43,755 nucleotides of DNA. Source: Nephromyces sp. MM_2019. Lineage: Eukaryota > Apicomplexa > Aconoidasida > Nephromycida. Below, piece by piece: positions 22,593 to 36,006 of the stretch. The notes under the pieces are model-generated. The model was not told the origin of the DNA. It did not search any database and was given only the letters and a program-made list of their open reading frames with translations. The stretch covers positions 1-43,755 of the forward strand of contig JADHZB010000430.1 in assembly GCA_015657535.1 (NCBI GenBank), in the 5' to 3' direction. The first letter of the stretch is position 1. Each line of letters opens with the position of its first letter. Made by a program: the position numbers and the translations under genes.

Positions 22593-24229
22593 TGCTTAAA
22601 TTGGGTAGCTTATATGAATCGCTGTTTAATGGAGTGGAAATGTGTGATAGGATGAATGATATTTGGATTGGAATTTGGATAAGGTGATAGCTTAGATGAT
22701 TGTGATAATATGAACTTGTAGTGTGTGCTTGTTTCAAAATTATTATTATTTTTTTGTATGGAAAAAAAGATTAGATACAAATCTATATATTATAGTAAAT
22801 CTATAATATAAAAAAATCTTTATATATATATATGTAAAAAAATAAAAATAACAAAAAGGGTGGAAATTTGTTTTGTTATTTTTATTATTTTTTCGATGTT
22901 TTAATATCGAACATGAAATACCTTTAAGCCAAATTTGTGTTGAAAAAAATCGATATTATGAACGATTATAATAAAAAGTATAATTTTGATTTGAAATGAA
23001 CTTTTATGAATTTTTTGGCCATAAATATGTAAATTTTTTTTTTTATATAAATGAATAAAAATATATTATTTGATACTTGTTAATATAATTTGGTATCATG
23101 TAAATTCAAAAAATTTCTATGATATGCTTAGATAATTAGAATAGATGGGTGATAAGAAGGAATAAGACATGATGTTATTTTCTAAAAATATTTTTGAAAA
23201 ATATTACATTTAGGTGTAATGCTATGGGGGTGTTTACACGAATCTCTGCTTGTGTTGCATGTGTGAAGGTGTTTGTATATAAAAAGTTTGATAAACTTTT
23301 ATAAAATTTTGTAAAATTAGCCGTAAAGTGAGTGTGTGCATATATAAAAACTTGAAAATTGCTATTTTGAGGTCAAGTGAGGATTGTTGACAAGCCATTG
23401 ATTGTCCTACCATCTGTCAAATATAACATTGCTCTCTGTGCGTGTGCAATTTTTACGTATTTTTGTTGCTTGTAGTGTTTGTATTAAGTACTGTTTTGAG
23501 GTCTAGTTGTGTACCTGTTTTGGATCTGTGTTAATATATTGGGGGGGAAAGGTAAGGAAAATGTAGGCACTTGCCTACTTGTAGCCAATATGTTTAGATA
23601 GGTGCGTACGAAGTCGTTAGCGAAGGTATCTGCATGTTTGAACATATGAAAATTATATACACATAAGCATATGTGCAAGCTTGTAAAGATTGTGTATGAA
23701 TTTGTTGGGGTTGCTGGGTGTGTGCAATTGTGATGTAGATGTGTGTGATTTTGTTGGCAGGTGTCTACAAGTGCGTGTGAAGAAGCATGTTAACGTAAAT
23801 TCAAGGTATATTGTGTATGTCAACTGCTGTGATATATACAAAAAAGTATAAATATTTAAAAATCGATTACCAACTTTTAATCGTTTTGAATTTTGTTTCC
23901 AATTTTTATTTGAAATCATTCAAAAGTTGAATTAAAAATGCTTACTAAATTAAAAAACAAATTTCTTATTTTTAACAGTTTGTTTAAAAATTTATAATTA
24001 TAAAAATTATGAAATCAATGATTGCTGTTTTAAGTTTTTATTTTTAATTATTAATATGAAGTTGTTATATATAAATAATCTTTTCATACATATTTAAAAG
24101 CTATATATTCATTTATGTATGAATATATGTGTATATACTCAAACGCATGTAATTATAATTACTGAATGTATATATAATAATAAACACATGTGAATATAAT
24201 ATGAATTTAAATATAATAAATACATGTAA

Positions 24230-24515
24230 ATATAACATTTGCATGTATAAATACAATATATGCATGTAAATATAACATATGCATGTAAATATAATAATAT
24301 GCATGTAAATATATACCCATGTAAATATAACATATGCATGTAAATATATATCCATATAAATATAACATATGCATATAAATATAACATATGCATGTAAATA
24401 TAACATATGCATGTAAATATAACATATGCATGTAAATATAACATATGCATGTAAATATAACATATGCATGTAAATATAAAACATGCATGTAAATATAAAA
24501 CATGCATGTAAATAA
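24230..24515. repeat. 19-nt minisatellite with ATGCAT core, about 14 copies
   Basis: The main unit is CATATGCATGTAAATATAA. It holds the overlapping palindromes CATATG and ATGCAT. Some copies are shortened or changed (ACCCATG, TCCATAT, AAACATGCATG). Because 19 is not a multiple of 3 and the minus strand lacks stops, long open frames appear in three overlapping frames at 24113-24507. They are artefacts of the repeat. Confidence 0.93.
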
Positions 24516-27173
24516 AATATATACTTATAAATAAATTATATACTTGTTTACGTGTTTAAAATAAGTTTTATACATGATAAATTTACATAAAAACAAGGCT
24601 ATACAAGTGCATGTTAACACACATATTATCATATCTTTATAAATATTGCGTACTCATAAATACCTTGGTATGCTTAAATAATATGTTTGAAAATATTTCT
24701 AGTTAGCTTCGTTTTCTTGTGTTTAAATATATTTTTGTTTAGTTTAGTCTACTTGTTTGAACAGTTACATTTATCAACATTTGTTTATAAATATGTCTAT
24801 ATTCAAATATATTTACTTGTATGAAAAAATGTACATATATTACATATAATTTGAAATAGAAATTTAGATAATTCTATTATAACAAAAACATTAATATATA
24901 GTGTGTATATTAATGCATATTTATTTATATCCTCCCAATATAAATGTACTACAATCGTAATTTTACAAAAGCCTCCTATCGAAATTATTATGAAGTTAGA
25001 ATTTCAATTCAAACCTAATAGTAACAATCACAATTTCCTCTGAACACATTTAGCTAATCCTTAGTAATATCAAAATTTATATCTTTACATCAGTTTTATG
25101 TATAGATGTTGGTATATTTAAATATGTTTATAGGATAATCGTATTTGCGAAATGATATATACGGTAAGTAAAATCAATCTTAGATAACTTCTATATGTTT
25201 AATTTTAATCAACCAAAACTATTTACACTATCAATTTGACAAAGATTGTTTGCAAAATTTATCAATAATATCACATACATTAAGTCATGAGATTAAACTC
25301 AGCGATGCTCTCAAAAGCCTATGAGTGTGTTTAATATTCAATACAGATAAAATTAATCTCATCGAAGAAATTGCTATAATTTATCAAAGTCGTGTTTTTA
25401 TTATAATTTGTTACATGTGTATAACATATAGAAACCCTTGCTTGCAAACACGTTTACAACAAATTTAATTACTCTATAAAAAGCTGATATAACTATTAAT
25501 TATCAGAATACTAATCTTACATATATATAAATGTATATATTTACAAAACTTTCAGTAGACTAAAATTATACACATCAATTACATTGACATAAAGAAACAC
25601 AATTATTTAATGAACACCATCACTCTCATCAATCACACCGAGACCTCATATACGTCAAATTTCAAAACATCAAGTAAAACACAAATCCTATATTGAAATT
25701 TAAATCAATTGAAAAGTAAAATAAATAAATTTATAGGATAATACTTACAAATTTAGAAAATATTCTTAATATCGAAATTTGTATACAAAATATGAATTGG
25801 CATCAAATAAGCCCTATGAAAAATGAAATCATAGATAACTTTACATGCTAATAGTTCTCCAAAAATAATTAAAACATTGAAAAAATCAGATATACAAAAT
25901 TTTATTATAAAGTGATAAATTTAAAGTAGCTCCTGTGAAAAGTTTACACATGCAGATTTTCTTGTTAAAATTTTAATGAAAACAGGAACTACTTTTACTA
26001 AGTAAATATAACATTGTTATATAAAAAAAGCAGTGTACCAAGGACAATTATATTACCAATGCGTACTAATAAAATTGGTAAAAGTTTTATTTGACAAGAT
26101 ATGACAAATCTCTCCTAATATAATACTATCTCATAAACATACAAACAGCTTATAACAACTTTATCTGTTTGCACAGTCGCAAATGTAAATTTTATACACA
26201 TATAAAAAACACTAAGATTCACACAATTTTATAACGAAAATATTATATACACACTTAAATTTGCACATATGCATATAACAATATAATTTAGATAGATGCA
26301 AATAAAATATAAGCTTAACATACATACACACACATGAAAGAGTGGTTTACATGCGTGCCCATTAAAATTCAATTTAAAAACAAGAAAATAATTTACAAAC
26401 AAACACTTAAAAGTGTAATTTACATAGATATACGCATAGAAATATAACTTGGACACACGTTAATACTTAATTTGAACATGCACCAAAAGATATGATTTAT
26501 ACATAAATAAAAATGTAGCTTGGTCATGCATTAAAATGCAGCTTTAAATACAAATACAAGTTGTAGCCTACGTAAACTCTTAAAATTTTAATATAAATAC
26601 GCATAAAATAGTATGAAATGGGAGAATATTTGTAAATATATGTGCTTGTTATGATTCAAGAGTTTATAGTTGTAGTGAAATTCAAAAAATATTATATTTA
26701 TTTTTAAAAAAATTCAAGTTGTATAGTAATAGTTGTGTATAATTTAGATTTAATTTGTTACACATGGCTAAAAAATAATATATTAAAGATGAGTCATGTG
26801 TTTATGCATAATTTAGAGTATATATATATATGATTATCTATGTGTCTATTATGTGCACACATGTAATCCCAATATATTACATTTCCAAATCATTTTTTAG
26901 TATCTTTAAAAAAAAAAACACTAAGAAAAACAGTAGGAACTCGTTATGAGATATAAGTATATATTTGATAAATATTAGGCATATCAAATCTGTGTTTTTG
27001 ATTATTGTAAATATGTGTTGCGGGTATGCGTATAAGAACACTATAATTGTATGTGTTTTTATAATTATTGTAAATGTTTGAGACTATGATTATTTGAAAT
27101 ATGTCTAGTGATTATTTTCAATATCAAGTATAAGCGTGAGCATTAAAAATCTGTGTGTGTACTGTGATAAGAC

Positions 27174-27578
27174 TTAGAGGGGTAGTCGTCTATGACGTTC
27201 AATATAATTTGATATTTGTTTTATAATGGGTAGATTGAGTACAAATCCAAAGGGTGTGAGATAAATATAAGAAACCACATTTGGTAAGAAAGTGTAAAAC
27301 AATTTCCAAACACCATACATTTCCAACAACCATCCAAATATTCTCCAGCCACATATTATTAAAAACATACCACCAAAATACAAAATTGAGCCAAAAATTT
27401 TATCAAATTTTAGAAAAAAATTTAGGAATCTCCGCCCCAATAACATAAACAAACCCACTATGAATGATAAGTTACCCATTGTCAATAAAACTCTGTCAAA
27501 TATAAATAGTACACCTAAGCTACCCAACAATAGTCCCAACGCACAAAGACCTATGCCAATCTTTTTATTTTCATCCAT
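27174..27578 (-). CDS. GOT1: GOT1/SFT2-type vesicle transport protein
   Basis: Small tetra-spanning Golgi/ER protein of the Got1 family, which supports fusion of ER-derived vesicles with the Golgi. A single exon of 134 codons matches the usual length (human GOLT1 is about 138 aa). It begins MDENKKIGIGLCALGLLLGS, a first helix ending in VLFIFDRVLLTMGN. The second helix follows, then KFDKIFGSILYFGGMFLIIC, GWRIFGWLLEMYG and FLPNVV. The tail is FVLNLPIIKQISNYIERHRR, matching the LLNLPGI...D end of the family. The FD..LL..GN and FGG..L...GWP/R..G...E.YG positions are typical. The start is the first ATG. It is divergent from FIG4. Confidence 0.95.
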   Translation of the reverse strand: MDENKKIGIGLCALGLLLGSLGVLFIFDRVLLTMGNLSFIVGLFMLLGRRFLNFFLKFDKIFGSILYFGGMFLIICGWRIFGWLLEMYGVWKLFYTFLPNVVSYIYLTPFGFVLNLPIIKQISNYIERHRRLPL

Positions 27579-29954
27579 TGCGTGTGTATATGTGTATGTG
27601 TGGGTGTGCTTGAATCTAAGTTTTGTCTTTGGTGTGGGTGTATAGATTGTTGTGTGGAGCTAGATGCTGATGTAGATGTGGTTAGGTCAAGGTATAAGTA
27701 TATAGCTGTGTAATCTGTGCGTGTGTCTGCATATTTATAGAAATAAAGTTATGAATATTTGTTTGATGTGATGTATGAATTTAAGAGTGTGTGTAATGTT
27801 ATAAGTGGACTTGTGTGTATGTATTAATGTGTACATTGTACTGTATGCGTATGTGTGTGTGTGTTTAATGTGTGCTTAGATGATGTGAATGTATCGGTGG
27901 GTTTAGTTACATGTATATATACTTAAATGAGTGTTTGATTATGTAGGTTTGTGGTATATCTATATCTGGGTGTGGGTGTATGCGGTTAAGCTAGGGTAAT
28001 ACATGCTACAATTATTTATTTGTATAAGGTATCAATGCTTAAGCTATATGTTTATAGATATATTTATCCTAGTTTAATGTGTTATATATTATGTGTAAAA
28101 TTTGTAAAGATAGTTTTCTACAAAGAGGATCAATCAATGTGTGTGGTATATATAAAAACCAAAATAATTTTTTAAAAACTCACATTTTCAACATTTGAAT
28201 TGATCATCATGGATGAATGTAGATTTTAAAATAGAGATATCCATATTTTAAAGATGTTATTATTAATATAAATGAGAAAATGATGCTGCAAACGTATATA
28301 AAGGGTTTATGTAACGTATGATAAAAATGTGTTTATTTGTATACATGGGTATATTTAAGGTTTAAAATTTTTATCTCTTAGGTTAATCAAATTATCAAAC
28401 ATTGAGTTCCATGAGCAAAGTAGAATGGCCTAGACCCTTGCTGGCCAAAATTACCTATGTGTATTATATTTATATATATAACTGGATTAATGAAATTCAT
28501 TCGAATCTATGATATTATTGGCTGCAAGCGTAGTTTATATAAAAAACTTGTGTGCAGAAGTAAATAATTCATGCTATTATGTGTGTGTAAGATTGGTTTT
28601 TTGGGATTTATTAAAACATTTGATGTTTTCTGAGATGACATCTGTGTAACTAAATGTGCTTGCTTGGGCTTGACTATTAAAAGACTATAAAAATTGTAAA
28701 ATTTAAGATGGCTAAATTAAGCTTTGATTAAGTTACAATTAGATTTTACCAAATTTCAATCAAAAATTTAGCAAGGTTTTATTCAAATTTTACATAAATT
28801 CATCAATTATTTTCGAATAATTTTCCATTATTTCAAACTGTCCGCCATTCTGAAAATTGTAACTCATCTAATCTAATTAATAAATGTAAATTTTTTTATT
28901 ATATAAGTTATATAATCAAATCTTGTTCAAATTTATAAATTCCTTGAAAGTTGTAAATTCATAAAGCCTTAAAAAGTTCACTTGCAGAAATTTGAGACAT
29001 TATATCAAACTAATTCTTTTTATGTAAATCGGTATAACATTAGACCCTAAAGAATATAGACATTTATGACCATGATTATTCTGTTATATATTTTAATTTC
29101 TTGATGCATCTTATTCATTCAAGTTTTCTATATCCCTTCAAGCTGAGATCTTCGTGTAAATTTATGTTTTTTATATAGTGCAAAGTAACATTGAAAAGCA
29201 ATAAATTTCGTTATCTTTGATATAATATGTATAAATGCTTAAAAATCTAAGCTATTAAGCTTATTGCTTGAAAACTTGCTAAAATTTAATATAGATTGAA
29301 ATCAAAACAAACACAAAAGTATAAAAAGATGTGGATTTGATGCTGCGAACAAAAAGCAGTAGATAAAAAGGGAAAGTTTCATATCACAAATGAGAGTGCA
29401 TGTACATTGAAACAAACAAAAAATTTTTTCTTTATATTTTTATAATTTTATTTAACATGTTAATAACAATTCACCATTTTATTTTAAATTCAATTATAAA
29501 ATACCTAATTATTTTATAATTACAATTTTACTTTTACTTTGCTTTTTTTAAAAACACAATTTGTATGGTAATTTTGACATTCCAAAGCCACAAAAAAAAT
29601 CACTACAACAGCGATTATTAAAAAAATATGCACAACTTTGTAGGTGATATCGGCCTGAAACTTTTTTGCCAAAAGCTTGAACTTAAGCTAACATCACATA
29701 TTTGATAGTTTAACTTTAGGAAACTCACTTTTTTTCTAAATCCATGCATTACGCCTAGTAAGGAAACCACGTATTTCACAATTTTGATTTTCAAAAGAGT
29801 ACCCAAAAAATTGTACACTTAAAATTTGTATAATCTTTGATTCATCAAATGGATTTTTCCTTCATTATAATGTGAGCCACCATTAATCTTTTGCTAATTT
29901 GGGATTTCTCTGATTTTCATAAGGCATTTTAAAAGACATTGTAAGCCTAAGACG
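27579..29954. other. Divergent intergenic region GOT1-FIG4
   Basis: About 2.4 kb. The first 400 nt beside GOT1 are strongly GT-rich on plus; the rest is AT-rich. A small inverted repeat TGGCC..12 nt..GGCCA lies at about 28426-28447. The patch 29600-29830 is more complex in sequence, but its minus-strand open frame (29618-29818) matches no family. Promoters of both genes should lie here, but no element was identified. Confidence 0.55.
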
Positions 29955-32900
29955 ATGCCAACATCTACTTATTTTCAAAAGATTACCTTCTACGAAAACA
30001 AGACGGTAAACAACATATACTTATCTCCACAAATATTTTAAGTTATGCACACCTTCCACTTGGCTATGGTGATTAGCATTACTCATTTCTTCAATACATA
30101 ACTCAATTAACAATACAAGCCCAACACCATTTCCTTGTGCTTTCAGTATTATTTCATTGAGGGATACGACCCTTACTTTGAGAATTTCTCCCTCATAAGG
30201 ATTAGCAGAAACCAAACTACAGCAGAAATCAATCTTAGCGGAGGAGACAAGCTTTATAACCGAGATGAATACGAGGCTATATTATCACCACTCCTTAAAA
30301 CTGATGGATTCCGCGAGACCATAGTTGCGACGGCTCTCCTTGGTTTTATAACTATTCTGGGAGGACTTTACGCAGTTGTTGCACTAAAACAAAGACAGAT
30401 CGGCACCTTATTTGGGAAACACAAACTATTCACCATTGAGAAAGTAGATTTTTTTCCCTTAACACAATCCTACCAAAAGAAACAGAATTATGTGCGGGGT
30501 ACAAACCGCTACCTTAGCTTGCTAGATGTAATGAACATCTCGAAGGAATTCTTTTATAGTTTTACTTATGATTTGTCACTCTCTGTACAAGAGAATAAGT
30601 GTCGAGATGCAACAACAAGGCTAAACATTAGTCCAATCAAACCAACTGATTATTTTTTATCGGAGTCTCAGGAGACTAAGTTCGTTTGGAACGATTTTCT
30701 ACTGGAACCTCTTAAGAAGATTCCGTCTCATCAGAGCTGGCGCATGCCAATAATACATGGCTTCCTGGCTCAAGCAAACTGTTCATGTCTTGGCCGTTTA
30801 TTTGAGTTGACACTAATTGCCCGTCGTTCACGCTTCTATGCCGGAACGCGATACAGAAAGCGCGGTATAAATGAGAGTGGTGATGTTGCGAATGATGTTG
30901 AAACTGAGCAGATATTATATGATCTGAGCCACTCAAGATCTGTAATGTCATTTTTAATGTTAAGGGCTTCAGTACCCATTTTTTGGACACAAGAAACTAA
31001 TGCAATGAAACCTAAACCTCCAATCATTTACAATAGGATAGATTACAATTACACCGCAACACGTAAACACTTTAAGAACCTATTCTCACGGTATGGCTCA
31101 CCTATAATAGTTGTTAATCTAATGAAATTGACCGAGTGCTCCACGGAAAACCATCTAGGCCAATACTTTGAAAAAGCAGTCAATACTCTCAATGAAGAGC
31201 TCCCCAAACAACTCAAACTTATATACAAGGCATTAGATTTACGTAAATTATACAAAGAACCTTATAAGAATTCATCGGAGTTGATTTGGTCGGAATTATC
31301 CTCACTAGGACGATACTTACTCGATTCGGTTGGATACTTCTACTCTGTTGGAGATTACTCTCAACCTATTAGTGTACAGTTTGGTGCCATACGAACAAAC
31401 TGTGTAGATTGTTTAGATCGTACAAATGTTGCACAATTTGCTATTGGCTCTGAGATTTTAGCTCACCAATTATCAATACTTGGTATTATACCTGAGCCAC
31501 ACCTCTCTATGGACTCACAGATTACTGATATATTGTCCGAGATGTATGATCTAATGGGTGACCATTTATCACTACAATATGGTGGCTCAGTTGCGCACAA
31601 GAAATATGCTAAAGATAGGCCAAAGATGATGAAACAATCAAAAGAACTACTAACATCGATACAGCGTCACTACACTAATTATTTCGCTGATTTAGAGCGG
31701 CAACATGCAATCAACTTATTCTTAGGTATATTTAAGCCAGATTTATACTCTGATAACTTAAATAATATCCTAAAGAATGACGATGATTGGTTACACCATC
31801 ATACTTTAATAGACCACCTTTCACCTGAAGAATGGTGGGTAACACCTTTACAATACTTCTTTAATCAACTAAGGGTGTTATACACACTACCATTACCAAC
31901 AATGGTACTTTTTTTTCCACTTGAAAAGAAGCCACAACTACCAACTTGGTTAGCTATGTATGGTGACATGTATAAGCCATTGAGGACAATATATGATCAA
32001 CAACAAGCGTATCAAAATCACACACTCAAGAATATGACATATAAGCGCCCAAGCCAAGCATCAATTGATAGGCAATACTCACTAGCTAATTTCAAGAGGT
32101 TAAAATTAGAAAGATTTGATTTGAAAGTCAACCAAATTTTCACTTATGAACCATGGATAAAACGTGCTCTAAAGGAATATGAATCTTATTTAAGCAATAT
32201 GAGACAAATTGAAGATACACATACTGAAATAGAATCATATGGAGGTGATTTTCGATATGTAAGGAGCGTGAAAGCTTTAATCACAGTGAATACACAGAAA
32301 ACATTTGAAACCAATGATCCAATGCACTACTTTGACAATTCAAGTACAGGTTTTAAACATCCAGATTTTTCAAGGTCATTAACTATACACAATGATGAGA
32401 TGAGATTTTTAAGATCAGATGAAGTGGACAGTACAAGCTATAGCAACTACAATCGAAGTAATTTGATGAAGAATAAATTGAATAAAAATGAATCTAACTC
32501 ACTTTCGAGATTTAGTAGTGCAATTGAATTAGATAGGCCAACGCCACACATAGTCAAAACAATGTCTACACCACCACACTTTGATTCGAGAATGAATAAT
32601 ACCTCCAACAAGCTAAGGCTTCCAAACATACCCAAAGTAGCAACGCATACAAACACAGAGCAATTATTACCAAATACAATACCATCTTCACTATTTAATC
32701 AAATCGTACCACAATTACACAACATATTGAGTGATTCATTATCTACTGCACAACCTTCACCATATGAATTATTATCTACAAATATATCCGAGACTATATT
32801 TGTCAAGACAAGATCAACACACACACCACACGATCCATCGACACCATTTTCAATCCCCATAAATTCACTAAGAATAATGCACCAGATTTCAACACCTTCA

Positions 32901-34640
32901 AACATATCAGCCACACCCACACAAATTTGTATGGCTGCAGAATGGTTAAATTCGTTTAAAATACGAACAAAGATTGAGAAAATCAACTCAAATAGACAAA
33001 AGCAGGAAAAAGTTTCACCACTGACCAAAAAACTTTCAGGACGTCTAAAGCATAGAATTGTCAATCATAATTACTCTACACACTTACCTCCTGGTTCAGA
33101 GCTTTCTGTGGATATGAATATCAGGCGTAGGCACCGCAGTGGTTTATCACGCTCACTATCACCCAAACAAAAATCAATAGAAAAACTTTCAAGTGATGGA
33201 CTCAATCAATTAAGTATTTTGAATATTTCAGACATACCAAAACACCTCAGAGATAAAAATGAAATTGATAATTTCAACAGCGTGAGTAATGACACATATG
33301 ATAAATATTATACCTTTGCTAATAAATTCCCAGCAACTACAAGTACTAATAATAACTTGGGAACAAACACTACTCAAATGCTTGAAAACAATAAAAATAA
33401 TCCAGAAAATAACTCTCCAATGAAAATAGTACTAAGTGGTGGATTCCATCAATATGCAATAAAATACACGGACAAACATCCACACATTCTAGTACTTAGG
33501 CCAGATGATCCAGAAATGGAAGGTGTTGATAACAACCTTGAAAATGGGAAAAATAAGATAAATATACTGCAGAAAAAAAGCAATGACAGCTACACACGAA
33601 TTGATACACATAACACCCCTGGTGCATTAGAATTGAGCTTGCCATCACCAAAAAGAAATAACGATAATACAAGTGAAATAAAATATATACCTGATACACA
33701 CAAAGATGGATACACACATGAAGATAGAAAAAAGGACACACACACCCTATTAGATAATGAACCCTCACTACCAAATTTGGTGAATAACTATTACCCAATT
33801 AGCCATCATAAAGATGTTTACTTTGACAGAAATGGTCAAGCATGGATTGCACCTCATCACACATGGCTATCTTCCAAAATGAATCTAAATTTTGATGAAT
33901 TTTTCCAACTAGATACATATTATTCAAACACATATTTGGCACAAGAAAGTGAATTTCAACTCTACATACTCTTGGCTGATATGAAAAATCACCAATTCAA
34001 TTATAACTATTCTTTTGAGAGAGCTAATAAAGCATATATACACGATGGCTTAAAAAGTGAAGAGATTGCTGATGAGGTGTTTATAGATGGTGAGACATAT
34101 GGAGCTGTTGTGTATGGTGAAGATCATGCAAGCAATAATTTAAAGGGAGTAAATGTGTGTGTCGATAGTGAGGTGTGTGTAGGTAAAGAATCTGGTGTAA
34201 GTGGTGTTATAAAAAACGCTGTAGAAGACCTTATCTATAAAAGCCTGGACTTTAGATTACAAAATTACTCTAATAAGGAAGCTTACGAATCTTGGACCAT
34301 GAAAGGTTTAGAGTACACACCTGGTGATCATAGCCATACACACAATGATAATGATCATAACAAAATAAACACTTGTAAAAATAATGATAATTATAACCAC
34401 TGTGATAATAATCAACCATATGGACCTTATGATTACACAGAATATAAAACTCCAAATATATTACAGCAATTAGGTTATAATATCGAAACAAAGAAGGCGT
34501 CTATGCAAAGTAAATCAAAGGTTGAAGAAATTCATATAAACCCATTCTGGTTGGATGAACATGTTATACCTTTGGCCTCATATTTACCTGAAGATTACCC
34601 AGCTATACCTAATTTTTTTGAATTTCAAGCTTATCTTTAA
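29955..34640 (+). CDS. FIG4: FIG4-like SAC phosphoinositide phosphatase, giant (2 exons, 1514 aa)
   Basis: Fig4 is the PI(3,5)P2 5-phosphatase of the PIKfyve/Vac14 complex on endo-lysosomal membranes. Exons: 29955..30005 (17 codons, MPTSTYFQKITFYENKT) and 30147..34640. The 141-nt intron is phase 0, gtaaac to tttcag. The join reads FYENKT/YYFIEGYDPYF, matching the Fig4 start (LYET...YFLVG). SAC motifs in order: GGLYAVVALKQRQIGTLFG, FFYSFTYDLSLSV, FVWNDFLLEPL, MPIIHGF, RRSRFYAGTRYRKRGIN with VANDVETEQI, and the CX5R loop RTNCVDCLDRTNVAQ, whose first Cys is residue 436 and Arg is 442. RTNC.DCLDRTN.AQ followed by LAHQL.ILG favours Fig4 over Sac1. There is no C-terminal membrane anchor. After about residue 690 follow some 800 residues rich in Asn, Ser, Thr and His, unlike the usual 880-910-aa family length. 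Confidence 0.9.
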
Positions 34641-36006
34641 CCCATACCTACATATACTCACTTACACAATAAGTACATGTTTCACACAAGATCTTTGATA
34701 CATATAAACTGGGCACTTTCTTACACATAAACAACAAAAATCATACACATAAATAAAGCAAAACCTTACACACACATAAACAACACAAAGTCATACACAT
34801 AAATAACACAAGATTTTGTACACATATAAACAACACAAGGTTTTACATACACTTTCATAAATATCCTAACATTACATAAAAGATACATCCCTAAAATCTA
34901 TATTGGACATCTGCAGATATACAATATTATATAGCACACAGACAAACAATATGCGGCTTTATCTAATATGGAAAAATATATATAAATAATATATATATAT
35001 ATATATATAAGTATGAATATACAACACATTCCTATATATATAAAACACAAATATCATATAAATATGTATATATTTTGACAAGGATTTATGAATTTGGCTT
35101 CTTAACAAGTTACAAATACCTCTTATTACAAAAATTTATCACTCACACGTTTGAAAACTAATGTGGAAAATAAATTGTTTTGTTAAGATAATTCAATATG
35201 AACGTAAATTACTCAATTTATTGGTGTTTGTACACTTAATTATTTATTTTTTTTTGGTTTTACAATATTTTTATATACAAGTTCTTTATATTTTAAGAAA
35301 TTATTTAATGTATTTTACTTATTTATTTTATTTATATAATAAACATTTTCTATCTATGTTTTAACGCTGATAATTATACTAGTAAAAATAGTTTTGTTTA
35401 ATTTATAATTATTTTATATTTATTTTGGATATATTTTGCTTTGTATATACATATAGAGGGTGGGTTACCTATATATATATATATATATATATGTATATTA
35501 ATATAAAGAAATTTAATTGTGTTTGTATACTTTCAAAATTAAAAATATATACATAAACATGTGCCTTTGAATATAAAGATAACTTAGAGTGTTTAATAAA
35601 TCTTTAAGGGTCAAATTCATTCAAAATCAATTTAGATAATTTATTATTTATATCTACAATCACATAATTGTGTATAATATAAGATGTGCAGAATTTGATG
35701 GAAAACTTTTGGCTCTATTACTATTTGACATTTAGTATATAATTTTTGTTTTATATTTTTATAAAATGGGTTAAGGATTAGAAACATATATCAGATAATC
35801 AAAAGTTTGAAGCTGTAACCAAAGTAGAATGTGTAAAAATTGGTGCTAAAAATAGTATATTTAAAATAGAATAAATTTGTAGAAGCACTAAGTTTAATAT
35901 GTATGCACTAGGGACTATGTGCTTAACTAAAGGATGCTTAAAGGATAGCCTAAGTTTGTTCAAGTTTGTATTTAGAGATATTTGTGATATATAAAGTACA
36001 CAAGAA
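34641..36006. other. Convergent intergenic region FIG4-NUF2
   Basis: The FIG4 3' flank (about 34721-34840) is CA-rich with loosely repeated TACACATAAACAACACAA motifs. (TA)n runs lie near 34985-35010 and 35470-35492. The rest is AT-rich. The open frame 35161-35364 is a hydrophobic AT-rich translation with no supporting motif. Confidence 0.6.
34721..34840. repeat. Degenerate CA-rich repeat, about 5 units, after FIG4
   Basis: ACACATAAA or ACATATAAA followed by caacaca/taacaca/caacaaa recurs near 34723, 34745, 34772, 34795 and 34822. Spacing is irregular at 22-27 nt. It lies 80-200 nt past the FIG4 stop codon, probably in the 3' UTR or just beyond. Confidence 0.6.

Larger units (their letters stand above)
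21215..27173. other. Gene-poor block, ~6 kb, with two minisatellites
   Basis: No recognisable gene on either strand. Notable parts are a (TA)n at about 21948-21970, the 20-nt repeat at 22281-22592, the 19-nt repeat at 24230-24515, and CA-rich plus-strand sequence at about 26200-26480. A slightly richer patch at 23200-23920 has minus-strand open frames (23653-23919, 23484-23678), but these lack a good start, splice sites in phase or any known motif. A divergent or very small gene could still be present. Confidence 0.5.

Noticed and set aside
23484..23919. Minus-strand frames with somewhat complex sequence
   Set aside because: No good ATG, no known motif, and no in-phase splice partner found. 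Left as part of the gene-poor block.
24113..24507. Three overlapping minus-strand open frames of about 100-120 codons
   Set aside because: All are translations of the 19-nt minisatellite in its three frames; there is no other coding sign.
30135..30146. Coding start at a TTG near 30135
   Set aside because: The stretch is the end of an intron (tttcag); splicing from 30005 gives a family-matching N-terminus with a real ATG.
29955..34640. SAC1 rather than FIG4
   Set aside because: There is no C-terminal transmembrane pair, and the RTNCVDCLDRTNVAQ...LAHQLSILG context and N-terminus match Fig4-type proteins better.
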